Of a DNA stretch of 64,000 nucleotides, positions 30,183 to 46,683 are shown one piece after another. Positions within the stretch are counted from its first letter, which is position 1. Each line of letters starts with the position of its first letter. The notes under the pieces are model-generated. The model was not told where the DNA came from and made no database searches. It saw only the letters and a list, made by a program, of their open reading frames with translations. The position numbers and the translations under genes were made by a program. The DNA is from Antennarius striatus (taxonomy: Eukaryota; Chordata; Actinopteri; Lophiiformes; Antennariidae): positions 8,702,501 through 8,766,500 of the forward strand of contig NC_090784.1 in the NCBI RefSeq assembly GCF_040054535.1. The letters are read 5' to 3'.

Positions 30183-30199
30183 GAACATTTAAATAGCTT

Positions 30200-31850
30200 T
30201 AAAGTGTGTTAAATTGTGGAATGTTCATGACTGCATTTTTTTCAGTTTTTTTAAAAAAAAAAAAGATCCTACAAATGATCTTACTTCACCTTCACTGAAT
30301 CATTTTCTTCAGTCATGATTAAGGGCTCTGAAAAATCGCTGCATTCATTGTATTTATAATGAAAGTATTTAAATAAATTCTGGTTAATTTTAAGTTCATT
30401 TATAAGCAATCTCTGTACATCATGCCATGCAATAAGAAAGGCCATTGGTCATTCTTCTTTTTGCAATTAAAAAGACTTTCATTTTTGGTTAATGCTCCAT
30501 TCTTCCAAGTTCCATGAAAATCCATGAGAAAATGCCAAAATTATGGAAAAAGCACCAGAATGTGATTTTGTCCATGGCCCATGGAAGGGACAACCCTTAT
30601 CTACTGTGATGGTAATCCATAAAGTAGTTTGTTTAATTGACAAATAAATTCTATAGTTTGAGTTTTTGTAATGTCCAGCTAACAGTTTGGCCTCTCATAT
30701 GTGACTTCAGTCATAAACTGATTGTTTAAGTGATTAACAGTCATGTGGAGGGCAGTAGGAATTGTTCATTTGCAGGAATATTCAATGTAACACAGAAGTC
30801 TCAAAAATAAGGACAGGAAGACAAAAAAAAAATGCTGTTGGTCTCAAAGTATCTTGACATTAAAGAACAGCATAGTTTCATTCAATCGGATCACAGAAGC
30901 TCCTTAGTAAAAAATACTTGGAAGCAGTGAAATCTGTCATTTTCTTTCCTTCATTTAATTGCTCATATTTACAAACAGTCTGAAGTGCAGTAAATCTAAA
31001 ATATAATCCATATCTACTGTACATTGCATTTTGGTTTGCAAATTGTTTACAGAAGTATGAAACTACTGCTGTAAAATAAGATTTCTTAAAAACTAACAAA
31101 GACCGCCACAGTTATCATGAAACAGACGGAAAATGGAGAGTCTTTTCAACAACCATGGGCCTTTGTGCTTCATGCACTGACTTTTCAAGTCACAGCTCAC
31201 GTTTCATAAAATCAATACTCTTATTTTTCCACCATAGCAGACGACTCTCAAACACACTCAGACATCTTACGGTTGGCGGATAAAAGAAAAAATCCTATGG
31301 TTTGGAGTGCAAAACTGCATTTGGCAGAGTACTGTAGCCCAGCATATACATTTATACAGATATGCACATTCTTCTTTCTGTTGTACTCCACGCATTTTAA
31401 TTTGTGCATCTTTCATTTCTTATGCGTGTCTGACTTTTAAAAACAGAATCCAACAAGAAAAGTTCCTCTTCTCGGACAACACTGCAACATGAATGTAAAA
31501 CCAGCACATCAGTTAAATACACTTTCTGTAAATAATAAACAGGTTTACAGCAGGTTTACAACTTAAGCAGGATTTTAAATGCAAGGATATTTATGATGTC
31601 TTCCATGAATCTACTGAATTCAGATCTGGAGACAAACTTCAGACAAAAATGCTCAAGTATTTTTGCCTGAAAATACTAGAGTATTTTAACAGACATGAAA
31701 ACGATGTCATGTGACAGTAGCTCTGAGAGCTGAACACGATAACAGGTTTAAGGTGATTTGTTTGTCTAGTGAAATTGTGACTACATGAACATTAGAACCT
31801 TAGGTCGTGCCAGTGTTGTATTTCAAAAGAAGACATTTTCCAAATGATTA
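30200..31850. other. Intergenic between convergent cmc1 and azi2
   Basis: AT-rich sequence with no coding or mobile element that I can name. It separates the two 3' ends. Confidence 0.5.
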
Positions 31851-31865
31851 TAAAAAACTTCCACT

Positions 31866-32732
31866 TATTTATTAATGTCCTCCAAAATTTCTTGTAAATA
31901 AATTCTGAAAAATGACAGGGTAGATTGATCCACTGAAACATGACTAAAAAAAAATGTTGAAAAAAAAAAAGAGTAAAAAAGACATTAAAATTTCATTTTG
32001 GTAGCTTTTAAAATTTGGAAAATTATTCTGCAAAGTATCCTACAGTGACTGTCTGCACCGATTACAGCACGAAACAATCACATCAAGTCTTCACTCCTGG
32101 ACATCACCATCACACCATCATGAGATGCACCAGACTGCACACCTTGTAGACATTACAGCCATCTAATGTAAATAGACTTGCATTTGGAGAGAGTATATTT
32201 TTACTGTACTGCTTCTACTATGAAGCTGTGGCCCCAGTGATCACTGGCCACAGTGAAAGGAGAATGAGGCCTCTTAAGCCCTATTAGGTATATTATGACA
32301 GATACAGGTGGGCGAAAGATGCCCACACAGCGATCTGCACACACAGGCACACAGTTTGATGTACGTGTGTGTACACACACAAGCACACACGCACACACAC
32401 CGCTTGTATAAATGCTTGCACACACTTACAAATGTGTATACAAGGAGACATACATTAACAAACTGTTCCTCTGAAGGTCTTGTCTCATCAGTTTTTTCCT
32501 CTGCAAAGTCAGATATGTTCGCTGATGTGGTGTGCAGAGATGACCCAGTCTTTACCTCAAACAGGCCTCCACCGGCATCCATTAGTTACCACATCCAGCA
32601 GGCCCAGTCCAGCCCCAGAGGAGTGGTCTTACATCTTAAGGCAGGTTAGGTGGTGTCTGTGTGGCAGGGTTGGAGATTCCATTCATTCATCCTTTGTTTG
32701 TTTTTCATCCATCATGCTATTTAATCCTCCAC
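31866..32732 (-). other. azi2 3' UTR (approximate)
   Basis: Downstream of the azi2 stop on the minus strand. An AATAAATAA signal lies at about 31865-31872, which would give a 3' UTR near 0.87 kb. A short mixed AC-rich stretch occurs at 32360-32400. Confidence 0.4.
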
Positions 32733-35700
32733 TCAATACGGCTTGGCCCACTCTGCGTTGGGAGGACTCTTGGGCGTGCAGTTTCCAATCGAGGATGAGT
32801 TGGATGCGGTAGAGTGTCCCTCCCAAAACATGGCATCGCTGGGCTTAGGGGGGCTGGGGAACGAACGAGAGCTGTCATCCAGGGAGGCCTGGTTAAGGGG
32901 GGGTGGAGGCAGGATCACGGAGCAGGTTTGGCTGCCAATCAGGGCCTCTCCTGAGCAGCTCTGCGAGGGCCAGGGCACGTTGTACCAGCAGTCATCCCTC
33001 AGACCGTCCGATAGCAGGGTGCCTGACTGCCCGCTCACGGGGGGGCAGGGCCGCCCAGAACACGAGGGGAGAGGGGGAGCGCTAGGGGGGCGGGGCACCG
33101 ACACCCGTGGAACTGTGAGGTTATTGTTCTTTTCAACGTCGTCCAGACACTGGATGGGAACCGTTGAGGCGGCTGCAGAGAGAGGAGTGAGGGACAGAAA
33201 CAAAGTCAGTGATGAAAGGAGGATCTTCTAATTCTTCTGACAGCTGGAACAGATCACACCTCTGTTTAAATACACAGTTAAAACAGTTGAACGTTTCTGA
33301 TGACATTAAAAAACTCTCATGTGCATTTAACAGAAGCTTTTTAGCAATACCTACAAGATATGATAGTCATATTACGTAAGAGAAAAAGATATATAGATGA
33401 GTGAGAAGGCTGTACCTAAAATCCCTTGATATGAATTACTAAATATCCAAAATAATAATTAGGTTTTGTTCAATACAAAAACATTCATACATAGATCACA
33501 TGTCCTAATCTCACACACATCATCGCTTTGCTATCAGATTGTCTTGAGCGCATAATAATGTTAAATGTCTCTGCTTTTCCCCCTACTTCTCTCCATCCAT
33601 CCCTCCCCACTTCTCTTCCATAAGGGGGTCTCCTGAGTGTAGGATTTGAATAAAAGTGATTCCAAAGAAAGGAACATTGGAAAAATACAGATGAACAATA
33701 TCACCATGAATAAATACATAACTCACTTTTTCTTTTTTTCTTTTTGTTATTCAGTGGAATAAATAGGCCAAGATTTATTTTCTTGCCTTATTTCGCTCTA
33801 ATTTTCACCTCCTAGTCTCCTTTTCTCACGCTCCACGGGAACTGACAACAGGGATAATCTCTCCTGGGGTAGAATACATCATCACAGAGGGATGGGAGAG
33901 GAGGGATGGACAATTTCATGATGTCCTTTATCAAAGTGTTTGAGAACTCTAATATCCACAGTCATATCATACAAACTACAATGAGGAGCAGCAGGAGAAA
34001 TTTTCTCAGGAAGTACGATAGAAAAGCATCCCTTTAACCGACGAAAGGCCAAAGTAATCCTGTTCTTACATTTGCTATGAGCCTCATTAGTTCCTGCATG
34101 CAGAAGCAAGGTTTGAATTTAAGACATCAATCGTGACATATGCAAAGACCATAAATCAGACCATAAATCTCATGCTTAAAGACAATCTTAAAATGTGACC
34201 TCAGTCAAGTATGCTTATACTCTCCAATGCATTTCACTCATTTGTTGTCTCCAACTACTGATTTTAACACATTTTACCATTCATCATCACGTCCACTTTT
34301 AACACTGCAGGGTATGGACGAGAGAATTTGTGATTTAATTCTCTCAAAAATTCAAAAGTATTATGGACCATAGATTTGAATATCTAAATGGGGCACACAC
34401 AGCTCCTCTGGAGAGATCACTCTGCTTGAACTATTCAATAGAAATGGAAACAAAAACAAATGCAGTAAGCAAACGTACAACAGATCACATACAGAGCCAC
34501 AAAAGAACAGGTGCATTTAGAAGTATAAGTACATTTTTTAACATGTTTATGTATCCTGCATGGAAAAGAAGTACTGTATATGTACCTCCATTAAAGATTT
34601 TTTTTTTTCCCCCTGTACTAATTGGTTGGCTGGTTTGTTTGTTAGCCGGAATGTCCAAACACTACTCATAGGTTTGTCCAAATACAAACCTTGGAGGGGC
34701 AGGGATTGGGCGAGGAAGAGCTACACAGACAAGAAGGATGTTTGGTCTTGCTGGTGGAAAGGACTGAGTGTAACTCTGGTTACACTTATGGTGAGGATCT
34801 TTCTGGCAACATTGAATATAAGGATGTGGTGCAGAACTTTAGAAAATTTGAGGTGAATCAGAGGTAAAAACTGCTCCTGCTCCAGATAGTCCTGGGCTTT
34901 TTTTTTTTGCTTTTTGCTATGGTTTAAAAGTTAGAAAAATGTAAGAAAATCATTCTAAGTCAGTTTTTCTTGTGCATGAGTTTCATGCATTCTCACCAAA
35001 CTGCGGTGGAGGGAACCAATGAACACCAACAGGACATGAGAAGTATCTGAAATCAAAGCTATGTGACGTCTCTCTCTGGATTATTTGGCCGAACATTGAT
35101 ATTTTTGAGTAATTCTGCAACTGTGATACGCAGACAAAATGTTTGAATGGCATTAGTTTGATATTTTTATGAGAGAAACATTGTCATAAAGTAAAACTAC
35201 ATGTTGTGTAAATACATAATATCTGAAAGACTTTTTTGGTAAGATGGTACCCGCTGAAAATACAAACACGGTCTTGGTGTCAGCGTTGTGCTCAGTTCCC
35301 TCTCCACTTCCCCTGGCCACAGCATGTGCGTAGTTGTTGCCTGTGATGATCATTTCCTTCCTTTGTGCAAAATCATCCAATCTATGTTGTCCCTGTTCCA
35401 AGACAACAATGTCCGCCGATCTTTTTTTTCCATATCTTTCCGCATTTATTTCATCTCATTCCTCATTTCTTCCATGGCATCCCGCATCGGCCTAAATTCA
35501 TTCTTTAATTCTTCTGTAGAAGAGGTGATACGGTCTAAAGTTTTCATCATCTTCTTGTCTTCATGCTCCTCCTCTTTTCCTTTTCCTTTCGTCATTTTTT
35601 AAATTACAGAATTGGTGAGAATCAGTGAGAGTCAAGCCCCATCCACAGGTAGCTGGATCTTTTTGAAAACGCATCTTTTTTAATGCTGCATTGAAAAAAG

Positions 35701-38700
35701 ATTGCATCAACATGATGTCACTTTCAAAAAAATCTCCATCCACACGTAACCACATAAGTGCGCTGATCCACACGTTTAAAAGCAGAACAACTTTGTAACA
35801 ACTCTGTTAACGACAGGAGAGAGGACCGGGACGTGTGGAAACTCACGCACGACCTCCATCACAGAGTTCTCCCACCGGTTGGCAGCGCGACCCAAAATAG
35901 CCGACTTTCGTCTGTTCTCAATGTGCAGCAGCAGAACTTGGGCTTGAAACAACAAAATGGCTAAAAAACGACTGGACAGTTGTCACAAATACAGTTTTAA
36001 CTCCGTCCATTCTGTTTGTATGTGTAAACCACAGGTGACACACACATGATGTCACAGCAGTTTTCATCAAAGGGAGACGCCCCCGGACAGAAAAACCTTT
36101 GGTTACAGCATCCACACGACAACGCACACCTGGCATTTTCGAAAAATGTTCAAAAACCTCCGTTTTTTGTGGATGAAAGGCTTAACCGGAGGGGAAAAAA
36201 AAAAGGAGTTTTCAAAAAGATCCTGCTACATGTGGACGGGGCCTTAGAGATAGACAACAGGAGACAGAAAGAATGTAATTGGTCCTGTTGAAAGCTGGGA
36301 GTGAATATTTTTATGCACGTGAGTCCATGAGTTTGCTGCATGTGTTCATGTACATCATGTTGTCTTGACTTACCAATAAGGGGTCTGAGTTTTCTCATCA
36401 GGCCTGTTTGGTGCTTCAGCTCCGTGTTAAGACGCGTGACTTCAGAGCATAAGGCTGCGTACGTCTGCTGCATGCTCCTCTCTCTACAGGACAGAACATT
36501 TCATTCAACATTCTGCCTGAAGTCATTCAAATATCCTTCACATTGTTCTTCTTACAGAAAAATAAAAACCAACCAAACAACCAAACAAAAAGAAAAACCA
36601 AACAAAGTAAGAGTAAAGCTGCTGGCTTTTGAGGTAACACCTATAAACTGTCCAATCCACACCTTGAGTGAATGATATGCTCATAACACTTTGCCTTAAG
36701 TTTAACTAGACATTTGAGACCTCAGAGAAAATCTGATGAAAATCAAAAAAACCCTGAAATGTGCTGATAAGAAATAATTATAATTCACTGCAGAGAGATT
36801 TTTCTTCATTGAATGTGTGGAGATGATTATTTTCATATTAACCTCACAGAAAAAGCAGTTGGATGTTTAGTATGTTGCTGACCTCGTACATATTAAAACA
36901 CTGAAATGCAAATTCTAATACTGTAATGGAGACAAACATTTAGAGTTTCATTGGTACTGATAGTGTATTTAATTCAGGTGCTTCTTGAACTATCTCCTAA
37001 CTAAAGACTGTTATTTACCCCCCTCTAGTGGCCAAAGAGGACAAATACAACAGTATCATAAGACACTATCAAAAATGTCACAACCATTGATTAACAAAAC
37101 ACCCATCTAACTAGAAGCATCATTACGGAACTACTTAATCCGTACAGTGGATTATCAACATCAACAGCTGACTCTGGCTGTTGTTGCTGGACGCACTTAA
37201 TAAACTGGTTGAGGGTTCCTTGAAGTGTTTTCTTCTTCTTCTCAAGGATTAAATTAAAAGGAGCCAAATTTTACCGTAAACTAATCTGAATTTAAAGCAA
37301 TTGCTTGAATCATGAGTGGTGCTTAGCGGCAGATATTTGAACTATATGTACAGTACAGATTTTAATGTCACTATGTTTTTATTACTCATTGTACAGTAAC
37401 ATGTTATTGTGATAACCTATGTTAATGCAGACAGTTGTTGTAATGTTGCCTTCAGCCACAGGCTGCACGTGTATTGAGCTGAGGAGAATTTAGGGAAAAG
37501 GGAACAAGAGTTGGAGTTAAATATGAGTGGGTGTCTCTTTTTGGAGTTCCTTTGTAAACAGATGAATGAAGCCTAATGACTGCCAGTTCCATCTCTACTG
37601 CAGTTCTAGTTAATACCTGGGGTATTATAATATTATGAGCCTTTAATAGTTTAGTGATCTTGAAAGTTCAATCAATATCTGTGGTGGACAGACATAAAGT
37701 CAAGTGAAATGATGTAAACTTGAATTTTATTTTTCCATGCATTTTTTTAAACCGACGTATATTCAAGAACAACTTGACTCTAAATGACATGTACCTGTAT
37801 TTTATTTCATTATGTTGTTTTTATGTCATGTAATTGTTTCTGGTAAGTCTTCGGGAATAGTACTTTTGTATTTAGAATGGTCACGTAAATGACTGTCAAT
37901 AAATTATTGATTGAAATTTAATAAATAACGACTTTTCAGCTTATGAACAACTCTGAACCAACTGTGTCCGTATGTTGAGGACTAGCTGTATATATTAAAA
38001 CCTCTCTCATGTGTTACATTTATAGTAAGTGCACACAAAAAGCAGCAGAGTAAAAACTTGTCTCATAAAAAAAACAGACATGAGCATCTGCACAGCTACT
38101 GGCGTCTTGGGAATTGAGAAATGATTCTCCAATGGTATTGATAAAACTTGATACCTTGCTTTAAACTTTGCATCACAGCTCTCGTCCAAGTCTGGTCCAT
38201 TTAAGCCGTGGGGCTCCTCCTAAAATAGATTTAAGTTATGCAAAATACAGCTTGGAGCAGCGTCTAAAATTCACACAAATATTGTCAGTTTTTGTTCAGA
38301 CATAATGCAGGACTCCTTCACTCCCCTTCAAACCTTTGTTTCTTTGTTTGTCTCTGTTTCCTTCTGTTTAAACAAGAGAAAATCGACTGTTGTCCGTCTC
38401 TCAACCCCACCTCTCTCTGTTTCAAGGTGTAACCTTGCTTCTGCCAACTTTTCACCTTCACTTCACAGCTTGTCTATCTTCTTGTTAGGCCACATCACGA
38501 GTTTGGTGTTTTCTAACTTTGCTCTCACCAATTTCAACTAAATCCTTTCTCTCTCTGTATGCCCCCCACTTACCACACTTCTCTCAATAAGTCTGCTGTT
38601 TTCCAGTGTGACCCTCTCCAGTTCCTCCTGCAGTTTCTGGATTTTAAGTTCCGTGCTGACCCTGTCCACCTGCCAGTACTCCTGAGGGCTATTCAGACTC

Positions 38701-41069
38701 TTCATCACTGGCACACAGTAAGAACAAACAGTTACTGTTGAGAGAATAAATGTTATATTTGAAAAGGTCTTGAGGAGCTAGTGGACTTCTTAATAAAGTC
38801 TACTTCAGGATTGTACTTAAGTAAACACACTTAAGTAACAAAGCACTTTCCTTCAATATCACCAAACCTTATTCACGCATGCACACAACATAAGATATAC
38901 AATTTATAATATCTCACTTTTGTTGTTATTTCTTTACAAATGTTAAAGTCATTAACAAAAACACACACTCACAGACAAGTGAAGCAAACATTGTAAATTG
39001 TTTGTACAATGTTTAAAGTACTGCTGCCACAGAGAGGAGGAGGTAATCCTATGTGCTCTACCTGTACCTTGGCTGGTCTCCATCTCTGTCCTCAGCTGAA
39101 GCAGCTCCAGCTCTCTGGCCTGGAGCTGCTCCGTCAGCAGCCTCTCACTCTCACTCTTTTCCTTTTTCTGACACAAAGAGAGGAGACAGTGAGGTAGAGG
39201 TGGATGAAGATGTAGGGAGTCAGCATTCATAGCAAAACACAACACCCTCTCCTTCTTGGTTGAAGGTATGAATGGTGCAGCACTGTTATGTTGTATTCAT
39301 ACTGATAGTATGAGTTTAGGGTATCCACTTTACGATATAAAAAGAAACCAACAAACTTAAAAGCAACAAAAGAATAGTTACAAAAATGTTCAGTTTAAAA
39401 ATATGTTTCCAACATACTTGATATTTGTGCCACGCTCTAGTCAATTTGAGGCAGATCCAAAAGAATCTGTAAACGCACCAGTTTGTTAAGCTCCATCTGC
39501 AGGTCCTCCTTCTCTATATAGATACCTCGGTAAGCACTGAAGGCCTTGTTCACATAATGGGGACCCTCTGATGGAGGAGCCTCTGGCCTGAAGAGCTACA
39601 TTGGTGATCCATGAAATACACAGCATAGAAGAATACAGATATGGATTAAGTTTCATCACAATACTTGTGGGTGTATTTGTGGTGGAGGAAGCCTTTCCTC
39701 CATCATATCCCAACACATGGAGTACTTTAACTTTAGCTTACCATCTGTATTTAGACCTTTGTCTCTATAGATATTTGCCATGAAATTGTATTAGATCCAC
39801 TTCTGAATTGTTCTATTTTCGCACCCATTTCTGATTTTGTATTTGATCTCATTCTAAACTCTGCCGTATCTTCAAATATAATTTTGCATAATAACGTAGG
39901 CAACAAAATGCGAGTTATACAACATCAAGAACTGATTATTGCCAGCGCCTCTGGAAGACAACTGGAGGAAGGCAATTGAAGTACATCAGTCTAGGAAGGG
40001 TTACAACACTTCTTTCTAAAAACACCAGTTTGTGATGCACTGATCTGAACAGTAAGCTCACCTCTCACTGTCTCAAAAGGTATAAACTTTGGAGATGAAT
40101 AGAGCTCTTCTATACACTGTGGCAGGACCTCAAAAAAAGCTTCATTCTCACAAATCCTCCAAAGTTGCTGAAGTAAAGCAGTTCCTCAAAGAAAAATGGG
40201 CTGTGCTATATCAGAGACTGATCTTCAGTCTACACTGATGGCTTAGGTATCAGAAAACATTTTTTCTTTATTAAACATAATTACCATTTAAAATTTTCAT
40301 ATGTTTAGATATATTGCTTTTGTTTTATGTTATATTTTGTCAGAAGATTCCCCAGTTTAGGGTAATACCACAAAAATAGAAGATGTCAGGAGTGGACCCG
40401 ACACTTTTTCCACAGCCCTGTAGCTCTCTATCATGTTACATCCTTTTGTTTTTGAAATACAATTTCATGATCCTTTTCCCCCAAATGTCGTGCTCCAACA
40501 CACTGTTTGACAATTCCATATTCCTCTGGGCCTTCTCTTTGTTTTCAGACAATACCATTTTTACCTCATTATTTTCAAGCTTTGACTCTAGGCCAATAAT
40601 ATTAATGATGCTGGCATGCAGTCTCTCCCAGAGGAGTATTTTGCAGTTTCATTTTGAATTTAGTAACATTTTCCAAACTTTCTGTGAGGTGTTTCTGTCC
40701 ATAATTCAAATACAATGGAGAAATATTTTTCATCATTCAGTTGTGTTGGATAAGCAGTATGGTCTTTCACTTCAGTCACCTCCTGCTAACTCTTTCTTCT
40801 CTGTTGTCCTTAGTTCTCTCGCACTATCAACTCTTTGTTTATGTCCATACCTTATCCTCCAACTGTTTAACCCTCTTCCTCAGTAAGGTATTCTCTCGTT
40901 CTGTGTCTCTCAGTCTCTTCTTGATGTCCTCGTAGGCAGTGACCAGGGCGAAGTGAGAAGCAACAGATTCATCTCCGGCACACACTGATAAAGGACTCTC
41001 GCCTGCAGCGGTGTAGGCTGTCTCATGCTTAAGGATGCAGATGTCATCATCCACTGCCAACGGCTCCAT
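32733..41069 (-). CDS. azi2: 5-azacytidine-induced protein 2 / NAP1, TBK1 adaptor, seven coding exons, 394 aa
   Basis: Cytosolic coiled-coil adaptor that binds TBK1 and IKKe, working in interferon signalling and selective autophagy. Coding exons, minus strand: 40851-41069, 39479-39595, 39068-39167, 38574-38707, 38155-38219, 36374-36483, 32733-33172. All have GT/AG junctions and phases add up to 395 codons, against 392 aa in human AZI2. Key segments: DDDICILKHE; DESVASHFALVTAYEDIKKR; the RDTERENTLLRKRVKQLEDK coiled coil; VNKAFSAYRGIYIEKEDLQ; ARELELLQLRTEMETSQ; VDRVSTELKIQKLQEELERV; the TBK1-binding domain at about residues 212-248, SMQQTYAALCSEVTRLNTEL then LMRKLRPLI; and the Pro/Ser-rich tail with LDDSSRSFPSPPKPSDAMFW. 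The start is supported by the family N-terminus. A leader acceptor lies near 41112. Confidence 0.95.
33173..36373 (-). other. azi2 intron 6, containing a MITE
   Basis: Non-coding. It contains a hAT-like MITE at about 35633-36246. A 75-residue frame at 33882-34109 (LLHAGTNEAHSK start) faintly recalls LINE ORFs but cannot be assigned. Confidence 0.7.
35633..36246. mobile_element. Non-autonomous DNA transposon (hAT-like MITE)
   Basis: The left end, CCCCATCCACAGGTAGCTGG then ATCTTTTTGAAAACGC, is the inverse of the right end, GTTTTCAAAAAGATCCTGCT then ACATGTGGACGGGGCCTTAG. This gives terminal inverted repeats of about 40 bases around a 0.6 kb non-coding interior. Ends of the GGCCCCGTCCACA type are known from teleost MITEs. 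A target-site duplication is not clear, so the superfamily is tentative. Confidence 0.7.
39596..40850 (-). other. azi2 intron 1 (between coding exons 1 and 2)
   Basis: No recognised element. A 167-residue plus-strand frame at 40383-40886 shows no known domain and overlaps the azi2 first coding exon, so it is not called. Confidence 0.7.
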
Positions 41070-41099
41070 GCCTGCACAGGCCCGCTCCGTAGCAGATAA

Positions 41100-44000
41100 A
41101 ATACCTGGGGATTACATGAAGAATTTCAAATTGATAAATCTCTTAAATTAGCACCTACTGTTTTCATTTGTATGACCATGTATTTTTAAATCATTAAATT
41201 GTATTTTAAATTTGAACTAGTTTCATGGGTAGCTATCCATTGATATCTTTTACACTACATATCCTACAGATGAAAATGCTATCTGTGGGTGTGCTGGTGT
41301 ACGAATGATAACAGAGTTGGGATACTTTTAAATTTGCCAATCTTCAAACAAAAAATAAAACAGAACAAAGGCAATGTATTCAAATTTGCATTTGTTTTTT
41401 CTGAACTTGATATGAGCGTCATGTTTCACACACTGATACGGACCCAACAGCGTAACTGGGAGACTTTTTGATTATTTCAAAAACTCCTGACTGAACAATC
41501 CACAGGTAAAATGAGGACTGTAAGAGATTGGTGCTGTTTGCTAAATTTGTGTTTATGAGAGGCACGAGAGTTCAATTCAGTTTTGTGGACAGGTGGGCAC
41601 TGGGGAGGCTGATGAGATTTTATGGATAATCCAATTTGGAATTGTGGCCAATTTTAATGGAAGTTGTTACGTTGTCACTTATTTGCAACAGACATTTTTT
41701 TAGATTGTGTTTATTGGTAAAAAAAAATTGAAATTGTAATGAATCTTTAATATGGATAGTCTTGAGTTTTTGTCCACTGCTGTAGCCGTCGTGATAGAAT
41801 GAACATCTACATTTCATCATGAAGCAGGAAATTGTAAGAACACCAGTGTCCATGGTCTATGCTGCCTCAAAGTTCTAATCTTGGATTAAAAACCTTGTTT
41901 GAAGACATCCAGATAGATACATACTTAATTGATCGAGATGGAAATTCAATAAATAATTACTGTCCATCATGAAAAAAAGGGTAGAAGACGTAAACAAGAT
42001 AGAAGACAAAAAAAGATAAAAACGCAGAACCCTACAGAGCAGATGAAAAACCTGTGGCCCGCTCTCGCATGCGCAGAAGTACAAGATTGCATAAGAGGCT
42101 AGAAGTCCTCATTACCATAAGGACATTCAATTTACAAACATTCAGAGATACAAACAAACGCGTGCCACCATAAACGAATATTGTACTTCAGTTCCCCTTT
42201 ATGCCATAACCCCCCCTCCCTCGACACTCATCTTCCCCTCTTGTTGTTGTTTGTTGTTGTCTCTGTGAGCATCTCAATGCGTCAGGCTTCGCATGTTGGA
42301 TAATTTACTGTTTATCATGGCCGATAAAGCAAAGGCTAGTGAAAATAGTGGCAGTGGTGACAATCTCTCTGATGACAACTCTGCTTCCCACTGACAATAA
42401 CTTCACACTTATGTGTCAAACTCAAGGCCCGGGGGCCAAATGTGGCCCGCCATATCATTTTATGCGGCCTGCGAGAGCATAAAAGGTCAGAGTGTCTAAA
42501 ATTAAATAGGTCAAAAGTGTGCTTTGACCAAAACTACATTTCCCATAATGCAGTAATTAAACCCATTTTACATGTCAAATTAAGTCCATGGCATCTCAAT
42601 CTATAAAAATATAAGGAATGGTGTATTTATGTGGAAACATATTTTCTTCAAGTCTGAAACCAATTTTAGCACAAGTTATCAGGTATGGAGGAGACAGGAA
42701 AAGGCCTGATGAGACAGTGGTGTGACAAGAGTGATCGAGGATGAGATCTAGAATCGAAGCAGTCCAGCTTAATCCCGGACACAGACCCAGATTAACCTTA
42801 AACCCACACCCTCTTTGATCTTTTGGCTACAGCAGCAGCAAAGGTGCAGCTAACGGCCGATGATGTCAGCAGGCAATGATGCAGCAAACACTGATTAGCC
42901 AAGTTTTTAAAATCGTAGGCCGAAGGTTTTCGAAAAAAAAGTTTCCGGACAGTAAACTATACAGTCAACTGAATCCGCACCATTGATATAAACCTTATTT
43001 GAACCAAACTACGAACTATTTGAAGGATGACATCAGATAATTGCACAAATTGTACAAGACACACAGCAAGTAAGTGTTACCACGAAAGTCAACGTGATAT
43101 CATGACTCTAAATAGCAATATCATTTCGTTATAGTATCCACAACAAAATGTCACATCTTACACAGAAGCTATAAAAATGACAATAACTGTTTTTTTCAAC
43201 AAGATATTTAAGACCAGTCTCAATCGAAATGTAAACAATCAATGAATGGTTTTTAGAAGACGCTAACGTTATGGTGTTAGCTTCCGTGATCTATGTGTCT
43301 CTTAGCGAACAAAGATAGGCAGTTCTACAGTATGTGTCATAATAGATAGTAAAATTAGCGAACAGTGAAATGTTGAATTGAAAAATACTCAAAAATTAGC
43401 AACGGTGATCGAAAGCATCCTGCTATTGTGATATAGTTAGCTAGCGTGAGCTATCGTTTTATAGCTATTTGTGGCTAGGTGAATCAAATGCATTCGGTTA
43501 TTTTTGATTCATGACTCCCACTAACCGTGTCAGAAGCTGTCCTCAATTAGTTGTTAACAGACCAAACTGGATTACCATTTATTCTTCAAAAATGAGGACC
43601 TGTTCCTCGAAGAAAAACAAAGAGACGAAGATGGACACTCGCACTGTCAGAACTGACAGGTGAAGAAACATAAACTTCCGGGAGTCACTTGACTGGGGAA
43701 GCCCTTTCAAAATAAATGCCGTAATCATTAAAGTTATTAATTCGTGTTCACGTTGACACAGAACATATTTCTCTATCAAAATAACATTAAAGCGCTTTGT
43801 TCACGGTTTCCTTTATAAAAAATGGAATAGAGATAGACACTCCTCTCATAAAACCTGTAACAGCGTTTTAAAAAATACGAATCAGATTCCTCGTAATCAA
43901 CTTCCTTTCGATATATTTATTCAAAGAGAGGCTCCAAATTAAAAACCTGATAGCGAACAAACGCTTTCCCTCTTGCTAACCTAACGGTAAGGTTACTTTT

Positions 44001-44200
44001 TAATCGACTTTTCTATAGTACATTTTATTTATTTGTCATTGTCAAAAGTTAAAATAGTCATATTTTAATTAATTCAATCCAATATTTGTCACAGTTTCGG
44101 TTGTTAGTTGTTTAGGTGGGATATATGTATTGATGTAGCTTAGCTCGATAGCCAACTACTGCACAAAAAATATGTCTATTAGTCACCTGAATACAAAACA
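41100..44200. promoter_or_regulatory. Region between divergent azi2 and the zcwpw2-like gene
   Basis: Upstream of azi2 (leftward) and of the small rightward gene. It includes the hAT-like fragment at 42415-42700 and a complex repeat-poor part at 43000-44150 that is a candidate place for the azi2 leader and promoter. Exact start sites are not visible. Confidence 0.3.
42415..42700. mobile_element. hAT-related transposon fragment
   Basis: CAAACTCAAGGCCCGGGGGC, then CCAAATGTGGCCCGCCATAT and TTTTATGCGGCCTGCGAGAG, is a well-known end sequence of a vertebrate hAT-type repeat. The partner end is not found and the right border is approximate. A 25-codon ATG frame just before it, at 42318-42395, has no recognised identity. 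Confidence 0.55.
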
Positions 44201-44203
44201 AAA

Positions 44204-44205
<2 letters not shown>

Positions 44206-44258
<53 letters not shown>
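44206..44258. repeat. (TA)n array at the 3' end of LINE copy 2
   Basis: About 24 TA units, then AAATA, joining the LINE 3' terminus at 44259. Confidence 0.95.
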
Positions 44259-46528
<2,270 letters not shown>

Positions 46529-46683
46529 AGAAATTCTAAAAACATTTTATCTGAAACACTTCCCAGATGGAATCTAAATGATCATAGAATCATTCCTGTG
46601 AAAAGGAACTTGCAGGTGATACACTAATTGTTGGGAATCATTATTAATAAATCTAATTTCCTTTTTCCTACCTCCACCAACAG

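Noticed and set aside
33882..34109. Minus-strand frame starting MLLHAGTNEAHSKC
   Set aside because: The HAGTN start recalls LINE-associated ORFs, but the rest does not hold up and no other LINE parts are adjacent.
40383..40886. 167-residue plus-strand open frame
   Set aside because: Lies in azi2 intron 1, overlaps the azi2 first coding exon on the opposite strand, and shows no domain or family likeness.
42318..42395. 25-codon ATG frame MADKAKASENSGSGDNLSDD
   Set aside because: Too short, no Kozak or splice evidence, and next to a hAT fragment; possibly a transposon remnant.
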